Below are positions 17,901 to 24,568 of a stretch of 64,000 nucleotides of DNA, one piece after another. A program made the translations under genes and the position numbers. The notes under the pieces were generated by a model. The model searched no databases. It was given only the letters and a program-made list of their open reading frames with translations, and was not told the DNA's origin. The stretch's first letter is position 1, and each line of letters begins with the position of its first letter. The DNA is from Bacteroidales bacterium UBA4333 (GTDB lineage Bacteria > Bacteroidota > Bacteroidia > Bacteroidales > Paludibacteraceae): the NCBI GenBank assembly GCA_002394335.1, contig DGTP01000003.1, forward strand, positions 221,068 to 285,067, given 5' to 3'.

Positions 17901-20629
17901 TTATTACTCCATTTGTATGAAGTTTCCTTTTCTATGCGTCCATTTGCATCATAAACTATCTCACTTTTACTACTACCTACCCAGTTATTTTTCGATGTAT
18001 TCCAACTTTTGTATGAAGCTGACATCGTTTGTCGTCCTTGATCATCATATGAGTACTCATATTTATATTTGCCTTGCCATTTGTTACTCTTCCAATCATA
18101 ACGTTGATTAAGTATCACACGCTCCATATCATCGTATTGATACTCTACCCTATAAGAAGGCACCCAATTATTATTTAACCAAGATGCATATTCTGCTGAA
18201 TATAGCGGTTTACCAGATGTCGTATAGGCTGCTGTATCCTTTGCCACTCCTTTCCATACAGAGTCAGCACCACATTTCCATGATGCTCTAAGCAGTTGGC
18301 GTCCCTGATCATCTTTAATAATATCAGTACGCGTCATTGAAGACATTACCCAACGGCTGCCATTCCATGTACCGTTGTAGGTCATTATATTTGCACCATC
18401 TGCATTATAGGTATTGGTAGTGATTGCCGCATTGGTCCAATCAGTGGCATCGGATGGCCAATTCTTGGTCAGTTTCTCTATGATTTTGCTGCCATCGTAG
18501 GTGGTCTGCGTACGCGTTCCTGTTCCTACCCACGCTATACCGTTCCAAGCATAGTTGGTTGCAGAGACCTCCACATTACCGTCCCGGTAGCCTGCTTCGT
18601 TCTTGGTGCTATATACCCAGTCATTATTAGCCCACGCATAGACAACAGTCATCGTCTTTTCGCCGGAGGTATAGGTGTATTCCTCCTTTTGGGTGCCGGT
18701 CTTGGTGCCGTTGGTCCAAGCGTAATTCTCTATTTTCGTGATGTTTGCGCCGGAGTAGGCGGTGTTCTCCCGAAGGGTGATAGACCAGTCGGTTGCGCCC
18801 CATGCGTAGGTCTCATGGAGGGTCTGCTTGCCAGAGGTATAAGCCCAGATTTCTTTGGACGCACCTACCCAATCGGAACCTGCCCAAGAATACGTGACAA
18901 AGGAAGTCTTCAGGCTGCCGGAATAGGTGTATTCCTCTTTCTTGGTGCCGGTCTTGGTACCGTTGGTCCACGTGTAATTCTCTATCTTGGTGATGTTCGC
19001 GCCGGAGTAGGCAGTGTTCTCCTGAAGGGTGATAGACCAGTCGGTTGCGCCCCATGCGTAAGTCTCATGGAGGGTCTGCTTGCCGGAGGTATAAGCCCAG
19101 ATTTCCTTTTGTGTGCCGGTCTTGGTGCCGTTGGTCCACGTGTAGTTCTCTATTTTGGTGATATTCGCGCCGGAGTAGGCAGTGTTCTCCTGAAGGGTGA
19201 TAGACCAGTCGGTTGCGCCCCATGCGTAGGTCTCATGGAGGGTCTGCTTACCGGAGGTATAATCCCAGATTTCTTTGGACGCACCTACCCAATCGGAACC
19301 TGCCCAAGAATACGTGACAAAGGAGGTCTTCAGGCTGCCGGAATAGGTGTATTCCTCTTTCTTGGTGCCGGTCTTGACGCCGTTAGACCAAGTGTAGTTC
19401 TCAATGAGAGTGATGTTCGCACCGGAATAGACGGTCTTCTCCTGCAGGGTCAGCGACCAGTCGTTGTTCGCCCAGCCGTATTTCTCGTGGAGGGTCAGCT
19501 TGGAGGAGGCGTTGTAGTTCCAAACCTCTTTAGACGAACCGATCCATGCGCCGTTCGACCAAGCATACACCCTGGTCAGCACCGGTTTGCCGCCGTCGAA
19601 GGAGTACTGCTCTTTCTTGGTGCCGGTCTTAATACCGTTAGACCAGAAGTAGTTCTCTATGAGGGTGGTATTGCCGGAGGCATCGTAGGTGGTGTTCTCC
19701 TGAAGGGTTATTGACCAGTCGTTGCCTGCCCAGCCGTATTTCTCGTGGAGGGTCAGTTTGGAGGAGGTGTTGTACGCCCAAGTCTCTTTGGAGGAGCCTA
19801 CCCAAGCGCCGTTGGAGATAGTATAGGTGGCATACATGGTCTGTGTGCCGTTTCCGTCAAACGCCCACTCTTTCTTGGTGCCGGCTGTCCATTTGCCGTT
19901 GGCATAAGCGGTATAGAGCGCCTCCAAGGTCTGAAGGTCGTCAGTCCACGACTGCTCACGGCCTTTGACGGGCTGGAGTTCGTTGGTAGAAGTATTGCGG
20001 CGGTACTCGAAATAGGAGATCTCGCGGAGGGAAGCGTCGTAATCGTAGGTGAAGCGCTGGTCTGCCACCCATGCACCGTTGAGCCAGACGGAGGAGGTGC
20101 TGGAGGTCATCTTCTTCTCTCCGGCGAACGTCTTATAGACATACTCGTATTTCTCCGTACCCTTCCAGTCGTTGGCAGCGCCGTCCCAGATATAGACGGC
20201 GGTCATGGTCTGGGTGCCGGCGGCATCGAAGGCGTATTCGTTCTTGCTCTTGCCGGTCATTGTGCCGTCGGGGTTATAGGTCCAGACGGTAGTGCTGATC
20301 ACATTGCCTTTGGCGTCGTACTCATAGTAGGTGCCTTCGGTGAGTACGGAGTCGATATTGAAGGTTTGGATGGCTTCTACTCTTGTACAAGACGCAGCCG
20401 CAGCCGCTGCACGCTTGGGCGCGCGTAGGGAGACGGGGATCTCCGGCACTACATACCACTCCGGATCGGCGTTGAGCGAATCGGCAGACGGTATAGCGAG
20501 AGTATCGGCAGACACACTGTCCCCAAGAGCCGCCTCCTGTGCCGACACAGGAAGCACCCCTATGAAGAGGAGGCAGAGCGCACCGATGACGGCCGCCCAC
20601 TGAGCATGTATGTCCGGATTTTTCCGCAT
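14984..20629 (-). CDS. Giant repeat surface protein with 12 InlB-type B-repeats
   Basis: 1881 aa. A signal peptide spans residues 1-31 (ending LPVSAQ). Residues about 90-1010 hold tandem, Trp- and Tyr-rich units of 40-70 aa, such as YAWGATDWSITLQENTAYSG and ENYTWTNGTKTGTKKEEYTY. Residues about 1015-1840 hold 12 Listeria-Bacteroides (InlB B) repeats of about 66 aa, each with YTFxGWxP and TYTATF. The C-terminus, IYILRGDKTYTLQGMEVNR, is a sorting-type tail. DNA at 18853 is repeated at 19273. It is probably a surface adhesin; the ligand is unknown. Confidence 0.88.
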   Translation of the reverse strand: MRKNPDIHAQWAAVIGALCLLFIGVLPVSAQEAALGDSVSADTLAIPSADSLNADPEWYVVPEIPVSLRAPKRAAAAAASCTRVEAIQTFNIDSVLTEGTYYEYDAKGNVISTTVWTYNPDGTMTGKSKNEYAFDAAGTQTMTAVYIWDGAANDWKGTEKYEYVYKTFAGEKKMTSSTSSVWLNGAWVADQRFTYDYDASLREISYFEYRRNTSTNELQPVKGREQSWTDDLQTLEALYTAYANGKWTAGTKKEWAFDGNGTQTMYATYTISNGAWVGSSKETWAYNTSSKLTLHEKYGWAGNDWSITLQENTTYDASGNTTLIENYFWSNGIKTGTKKEQYSFDGGKPVLTRVYAWSNGAWIGSSKEVWNYNASSKLTLHEKYGWANNDWSLTLQEKTVYSGANITLIENYTWSNGVKTGTKKEEYTYSGSLKTSFVTYSWAGSDWVGASKEIWDYTSGKQTLHETYAWGATDWSITLQENTAYSGANITKIENYTWTNGTKTGTQKEIWAYTSGKQTLHETYAWGATDWSITLQENTAYSGANITKIENYTWTNGTKTGTKKEEYTYSGSLKTSFVTYSWAGSDWVGASKEIWAYTSGKQTLHETYAWGATDWSITLRENTAYSGANITKIENYAWTNGTKTGTQKEEYTYTSGEKTMTVVYAWANNDWVYSTKNEAGYRDGNVEVSATNYAWNGIAWVGTGTRTQTTYDGSKIIEKLTKNWPSDATDWTNAAITTNTYNADGANIMTYNGTWNGSRWVMSSMTRTDIIKDDQGRQLLRASWKCGADSVWKGVAKDTAAYTTSGKPLYSAEYASWLNNNWVPSYRVEYQYDDMERVILNQRYDWKSNKWQGKYKYEYSYDDQGRQTMSASYKSWNTSKNNWVGSSKSEIVYDANGRIEKETSYKWSNNKWVYLFNNIYQYDAQGKEILHIVQSRGSNGEWMNSEKYEKEYRGNTLVKDYVYVWMNEEWQIYSLEQLLYDNDIQAKLRHEIKGLWNISGAVQSYTDKLYSYECDPHFYTVRFVNYDGQVLANMTAQEGETPVYPGSTPTKPADTENTYTFSGWTPALAPVTANITYTATFTAVKKTYTITWKNEDGSIISQETLAYGAMPMHADITKESTAEYTYTFAGWTPGIGIVTSDAEYTATFTQTKNSYLITFQNEDGTVLSSDTYEYGTMPTIPTAPTKPADGANTYTFAGWDKEIVAVTEATTYTATYNATKNIYTVTWLNSDNSPLAQTTVAYGEAPVYTGEMPSRPTTAQYTYTFAGWTPEVVPVTEAATYTATFDSIVNSYTINWLNSDNSPLAQTTVAYGTMPVAPSAPTKQSTAEYTYTFSGWTPTIAEVTGDATYTATFTATKNKYLVTFKDENGTTLKSEELEYGVTPVAPEDPTKGNTAEYSYTFSGWDKEVVSVTEAAIYTATYAATKNSYTITWKNEDGSLIASETLEYGATPTHADIYKENTAEYTYTFTGWTPGIGIVTGDAEYTATFTQTKNKYLVTFVDEDGTVLQSSEVEYGAMPTAPSDPTKANTAEWSYTFSGWTPAVATVTGDAEYKATFTATKNTYMITWLNEDGSQISQIVTNYGEMPTAPADPTKAATAEYTYTFAGWTPAVATVTGDATYTATFTATERVENKTFTITFYYEDGVTVLDQVTVKYGETPSTSLIPSKYSEEHYYYSFAGWSPEIVPATGDASYTATYRAIPQQYTVTFKNYNGRILLTTNTPYGEIPVYAGETPAKPKDKQYTYTFSGWSPELTEVTGPATYTAVFEGILNQYTVLFLDEDGTELDRQAVDYGAMPVYAGETPQKEEDEQYRYTFKDWSPKLAKVTKDVTYRATYTSRSKTEGLGDVQRDDVRCTKVLIDGQIYILRGDKTYTLQGMEVNR
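18680..19380 (-). repeat. Near-identical DNA repeats inside the giant gene
   Basis: A segment from about 18853 recurs at 19273 (420 bp apart) with only scattered changes, and shorter units recur at about 18682, 18946, 19104 and 19366. The units stay in frame, so unequal recombination would change repeat number without breaking the gene. Confidence 0.85.
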
Positions 20630-21013
20630 TCCTATAGATTGTAATAAACTATATTATAGTACATTATCCCGTATTTATGCGCTCGTGCACGCACGCAAAA
20701 AACAGACCGTAAATTGGACTACAAAAATAGTTCGTGTAGGCTGAGCCACCAAAATCCGAAAGATTGACATACATAGCGCTGCCGGGGGGATGTGCTGACA
20801 GCCGGAAAGACGGCCTTCATAAGCTTTTAGTTAAAAATTACCCTACCCCGTTACACCCCCGGCAGCCTTCTTTTACTGATAGAATGCGGCTTTGCGCAGA
20901 AAAAGAAAAGAGTGTATAATTATGCAAAAATGCAGCCTTTGTACCAAAAAAATGTATGCAAATGGCAAAAAAATGTACAAAAAGTCGAAAAAAACGAAGA
21001 AAAATTTGGTGGT
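20630..21013. other. Long non-coding leader region with a bracketed stem element
   Basis: No convincing gene is present; short open frames here are AT-driven. It contains an 11-bp perfect stem GCTGCCGGGGG (20778-20788) with CCCCCGGCAGC (20856-20866), enclosing a smaller GCCG/CGGC hairpin and a TTTTA/TAAAA inverted repeat. It lies between the 21064 promoter and the giant gene, so may be its leader RNA. Confidence 0.5.
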
Positions 21014-21045
21014 ATAAAAAAAACGAACTATAAATATAGTCCGTT
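21014..21045 (-). terminator. Terminator-like hairpin directly after a promoter
   Basis: On the minus strand AACGGACTATA pairs with TATAGTTCGTT (one G-T pair), followed by eight T residues. It begins only about 12 nt after the expected transcription start from the promoter at 21064-21094. Confidence 0.65.
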
Positions 21046-21063
21046 GCTTTCCGAAATCGGATG

Positions 21064-21094
21064 CAAAGGTACAACAAATTTTGGACATATGCAA
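21064..21094 (-). promoter_or_regulatory. Minus-strand promoter upstream of the giant gene
   Basis: TTGCATATGTC, 20-nt spacer, TACCTTTG. The only minus-strand gene downstream is the giant gene, 435 nt away, with a terminator-like hairpin in between. Confidence 0.8.
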
Positions 21095-21229
21095 ATAAAA
21101 ATGGAGTTTTTCTGTCAAAAATTATCAAAAATTGAAGAAAATTTCTTTTAGACCGGTTTCGCAGACAGGATATAAACCGGCGACAAAAATGTTGCCGAAG
21201 GGGACAATTGAGTTCGACTTACCCACGAA

Positions 21230-21295
21230 TTGCCTCTGACTTGCCTCTGACTTGCCTCTGACTTGCCTCTGACTTGCCCCTTACATGCCCCTTAT
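21230..21295. repeat. 11-bp tandem repeat
   Basis: Four exact copies of TTGCCTCTGAC (21230-21273) followed by two degenerate copies (TTGCCCCTTAC, ATGCCCCTTAT). It lies between two outward-facing promoters, in no gene. Confidence 0.9.
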
Positions 21296-21361
21296 ATGTG
21301 TGCCGTTCCAAACAAAATGCAATATTTTTTATACTGTTATGAGAAAAAACTCCATTTTTAT

Positions 21362-21392
21362 TTGCATATGTGCGAAAAAAGCAGTAATTTTG
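21362..21392 (+). promoter_or_regulatory. Promoter of gpmI
   Basis: TTGCATATGTG, 20-nt spacer, TAATTTTG. The leader to the gpmI start is about 125 nt and is purine-rich near the ATG. Confidence 0.83.
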
Positions 21393-21521
21393 CAAAGCGA
21401 AATGTGTCTCTGCGCGCGGAGGCTCGCACAAGGATGGGACAAAAGAGGAAGACAGACCGCTGCGCTGACAGAGTATAGAATATACATATAGTATAATAGT
21501 AATAAAAAAATATAGAAAGAT

Positions 21522-23063
21522 ATGAGTAAAGCATTATTGATGATTTTGGACGGATGGGGCATCGGCAACAAGTCGAAAGCCGATGTGATCTTCTGCACCC
21601 CGACCCCGCACTGGGATGCGCTGTTGGCGAAATACCCCCACTCGCAGTTACAAGCCAGTGGTGAGAACGTAGGTCTGCCCGACGGACAGATGGGTAACTC
21701 GGAGGTAGGACACCTGAACATAGGTGCCGGACGAGTGGTTTATCAGGACCTTGTGAAGATCAACCGTTCCATCCGCGACAACTCGATCATGCAGAACGCA
21801 GAGATCATTGCCGCCTACAAAGCCGCACAGGCACAGGGCAAGAAACTGCACCTGATGGGTCTGTGCTCCACCGGCGGCGTACACAGTTCGTTGGACCACC
21901 TGTTCAAGCTGGTGGAGATAGCCAAGGAGTACGGCGTAGCGGACAAGACTTTCGTCCACTGCTTCATGGACGGCCGCGACACCGATCCGCGCAGCGGCAA
22001 GGGATTTGTGGCGGACCTTCAGAAGGTATGCGACGCCAACGGCGCACACATCGCCTCTATCATCGGCCGTTTCTACGCGATGGACCGCGACAAACGCTGG
22101 GAGCGTATCAAAGTGGCGTATGACCAACTGGTGACAAGCAAAGGGTTACAGGTTACGGACGGCAACATGGTAGAAGCCGTACAAGGCTGCTATGACCGCC
22201 ACACGGAAGAGCACAAGGACACGGACGAGTTCATGGAGCCGCTGGTGAACGCCACCTGCGACGGAAGGATTGCGGAAGGCGACGTGGTGATCTTCTTCAA
22301 CTACCGCAACGACCGCGCGAAAGAGATCACGATCGTGCTGACACAACAGGACATGCCGGAACAAGGGATGAAGACCATCCCCGGTCTGCACTACTGCTGC
22401 ATGACGCCGTACGACAGTTCGTTTGAAGGGCTGCACGTGTTGTTCCCCAAAGAGAACGTGGAGAACACCTTGGGCGAGGTGGTAAGCAAGCTGGGCATGA
22501 AACAGCTGCGTATCGCCGAGACGGAGAAGTTCGCCCACGTGACGTTCTTCTTCAACGGCGGCCGCGAGGCGGAGTATCCGGGCGAGGAGCGTATCCTTAT
22601 TCCGAGTCCGAAAGTGCCGACCTATGACCTCAAGCCGGAGATGAGTGCGCCGGAGGTGACCGAAGCCTTAGTAGCAGCCATCAAGACGCAGAAGTTCGAC
22701 TATATAACCCTGAATTTCGCGAACGGCGACATGATCGGTCATACGGGTGTGTATGAAGCGATCGAGAAAGCGGTGAAGTGCATCGACGAGTGCTCACACA
22801 AAGTGATCGAGGCGGCTCTGGAGAACGGTTATGAGATCATCGTGATAGCCGACCACGGCAACTGCGACAACGCCATCAACGCCGACGGCACACCGAACAC
22901 GGCGCACTCGCTGAACCCTGTGCCGTTTGTATATATCAGCAAGGATCACGTGAACGCGAAAGTGGAAGACGGAATCCTTGCCGACGTAGCGCCGTCGCTA
23001 TGCCATATAATGGGCATCGCGCAGCCGCAAGAGATGACGGGCAAGAACCTAATCAGCGATTAG
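21522..23063 (+). CDS. gpmI: 2,3-bisphosphoglycerate-independent phosphoglycerate mutase
   Basis: A 513-aa glycolytic/gluconeogenic enzyme interconverting 3- and 2-phosphoglycerate, of the alkaline-phosphatase superfamily with two metal ions. The catalytic serine motif GNSEVGHLNIGAGR is near residue 62, with MILDGWGIG at the N-terminus and IADHGNCD and NTAHSLNPVP at the C-terminus. Length and motifs are complete. It is a single-gene unit with its own promoter. Its last 15 nt overlap the convergent sirtuin gene. Confidence 0.97.
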   Translation: MSKALLMILDGWGIGNKSKADVIFCTPTPHWDALLAKYPHSQLQASGENVGLPDGQMGNSEVGHLNIGAGRVVYQDLVKINRSIRDNSIMQNAEIIAAYKAAQAQGKKLHLMGLCSTGGVHSSLDHLFKLVEIAKEYGVADKTFVHCFMDGRDTDPRSGKGFVADLQKVCDANGAHIASIIGRFYAMDRDKRWERIKVAYDQLVTSKGLQVTDGNMVEAVQGCYDRHTEEHKDTDEFMEPLVNATCDGRIAEGDVVIFFNYRNDRAKEITIVLTQQDMPEQGMKTIPGLHYCCMTPYDSSFEGLHVLFPKENVENTLGEVVSKLGMKQLRIAETEKFAHVTFFFNGGREAEYPGEERILIPSPKVPTYDLKPEMSAPEVTEALVAAIKTQKFDYITLNFANGDMIGHTGVYEAIEKAVKCIDECSHKVIEAALENGYEIIVIADHGNCDNAINADGTPNTAHSLNPVPFVYISKDHVNAKVEDGILADVAPSLCHIMGIAQPQEMTGKNLISD

Positions 23064-23741
23064 TTGCTCAACGAGCGGCGGTACTCCCTCCGTAGCTTTG
23101 GATTGGATATGTGTAATCCGGTTGCGCCATCTGCCCAAGTTCGGCGTACCCGGATCTACCAGATAAACAGGGCAGTTCTCTGGCGCGTACTCGATGAGCG
23201 AAGCGGCAGGATAGACATTGAGGCTTGTGCCGACGATGACGAGTATATCCGCCTTGGAGGCGATAGCGCACGCGTGGGAGAAATAAGGCACGCCCTCGTT
23301 GAAGAAGACGATATAAGGTCTGAGCAGACTGCCGTCGGGATGGCGATCACCGTAATGTTGCTCCCATCCGTCGAGATCCACGGTAGCCAGTTCGTCGATA
23401 GAAGAGCGCAGTTTGGTGATTTCACCATGGAGGTGCACCACTCCGGTTGAGCCGGCGCGTTCGTGGAGGTCATCGATATTCTGCGTGATGATCGTAGTGG
23501 AGGGGACAGCCTGCTGGAGTTTGGCCAGCGCCAGATGGGCGGCATTAGGCTGCGCCGCCAACACATCACGCCGCCGCGCGTTATAGAAATCGACGCACAA
23601 CTGCGGGTTCCGCTCCCAAGCCTCGTGCGTGCAGACATCCTCGATACGGTACTTTTCCCAGAGTCCGTCCGAGTCACGAAACGTACCCAGACCACTCTCA
23701 GCGCTGATACCTGCGCCGGTGAGAACAACAATGTTTTTCAT
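23049..23741 (-). CDS. Sir2-family NAD-dependent protein deacylase without zinc cysteines
   Basis: A 230-aa enzyme that removes acyl groups from lysines using NAD. It has GAGISAESGLGTFRD, TQNIDDLHERAG and the catalytic His in HLHGEI. The YNARRR motif with Tyr and Arg matches class III (CobB/SIRT5-like) enzymes that favour succinyl groups. The zinc-binding loop between HGEI and LRPY lacks all four cysteines, unlike E. coli CobB. I recall the same reduction in other Bacteroidota, so it is probably functional. It is a single-gene unit. Confidence 0.93.
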   Translation of the reverse strand: MKNIVVLTGAGISAESGLGTFRDSDGLWEKYRIEDVCTHEAWERNPQLCVDFYNARRRDVLAAQPNAAHLALAKLQQAVPSTTIITQNIDDLHERAGSTGVVHLHGEITKLRSSIDELATVDLDGWEQHYGDRHPDGSLLRPYIVFFNEGVPYFSHACAIASKADILVIVGTSLNVYPAASLIEYAPENCPVYLVDPGTPNLGRWRNRITHIQSKATEGVPPLVEQLIAD

Positions 23742-23766
23742 AATCGTTTTGTTTTAGATCCGGGTG

Positions 23767-23797
23767 CAAAGGTACAAAAAAAACGGCTTATATACAA
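23767..23797 (-). promoter_or_regulatory. Promoter of the sirtuin gene
   Basis: TTGTATATAAG, 20-nt spacer, TACCTTTG; back to back with the tsaB promoter, 27 nt apart. Confidence 0.82.
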
Positions 23798-23824
23798 GAA
23801 TATTTGCAAATTTATCAAAAAAAT

Positions 23825-23855
23825 TTGCCTATTTAAGAAAATAAGTGTAACTTTG
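23825..23855 (+). promoter_or_regulatory. Promoter of tsaB-porW
   Basis: TTGCCTATTTA, 20-nt spacer, TAACTTTG, 28 nt before the tsaB ATG. Confidence 0.82.
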
Positions 23856-23883
23856 TCCCCGTTTTTGGGGAAAAGACAGAATA

Positions 23884-24558
23884 ATGACAATACTCTGTAT
23901 TGAAACCAGTACATCGACGTGTTCCGTCTCGGTATGCAGGGACGGGATGGCAGTAGATAGCCGTATCGAGCGTGAGCAAGCCAACCATGCCCGTGTGGCG
24001 CCGCTGTTCGTAGAGGAACTGCTCGCCGGATATCCGTCGATAGACGCCGTAGCCTTGAGTTGCGGTCCGGGCAGCTATACCGGTCTGAGGATCGGTACGA
24101 GTCTGGCGAAAGGGCTGTGTTACGGGCGCGGTATTCCATTGGTGGCGGTGGATACGCTGCAGGTGCTCTGCGCTTCGGCGATGGCACAGACAGACATACA
24201 GAAGGGGGTGCTCTGTCCGATGACAGATGCCCGCCGGATGGAGATCTACACGAATATCTATGACCTGCAGTTGCGTCCGCAAGGCGAGATCCGGGCGCAA
24301 GTGGTAGAGGGTCCTGAGTGGCTGCCGGAAGGCGAAGAGGTCTATTATTTCGGCGACGGCGCCGCCAAATGTGTTCCGTTGCTGAACGCCGGGCGATTCC
24401 ATTACATCGCCGGTATCGTACCGGATGCAAAGTATATGGGAGCACTGGCAGAAGAGGCATTGCACACCAAACCCCAAGGGGAGAATATCGCCTACTATGA
24501 GCCATTCTATCTGAAGCAGTTTGTAGCGGCTCCGTCACATATCAAAGGTCTCAAATAA
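23884..24558 (+). CDS. tsaB: tRNA threonylcarbamoyladenosine biosynthesis protein TsaB
   Basis: A 224-aa scaffold protein of the TsaB-TsaD-TsaE complex that makes t6A37 in ANN-decoding tRNAs. It has the ASKHA-type N-terminus ILCIETSTSTCSVSV and GPGSYTGLRIGTSLAKGL, the most conserved family block. Length fits. It is followed after 10 nt by porW, and both are probably read from the promoter at 23825. Confidence 0.95.
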   Translation: MTILCIETSTSTCSVSVCRDGMAVDSRIEREQANHARVAPLFVEELLAGYPSIDAVALSCGPGSYTGLRIGTSLAKGLCYGRGIPLVAVDTLQVLCASAMAQTDIQKGVLCPMTDARRMEIYTNIYDLQLRPQGEIRAQVVEGPEWLPEGEEVYYFGDGAAKCVPLLNAGRFHYIAGIVPDAKYMGALAEEALHTKPQGENIAYYEPFYLKQFVAAPSHIKGLK

Positions 24559-24568
24559 AACAAGGGGA

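Noticed and set aside
18689..20428. Long plus-strand frames opposite the giant gene
   Set aside because: They arise as antisense shadows of its regular repeats; the minus-strand product has a signal peptide, known repeats and a secretion tail.
20840..20866. G-quadruplex in the bracketed stem element
   Set aside because: Only three good G runs are present on the minus strand; the perfect 11-bp stem explains the G and C runs better.
20838..21151. Short open frames on both strands in the 20.6-21.5 kb gap
   Set aside because: They are low-complexity, AT-driven frames rich in F, K and N that overlap the promoter and hairpins, with no family signal.
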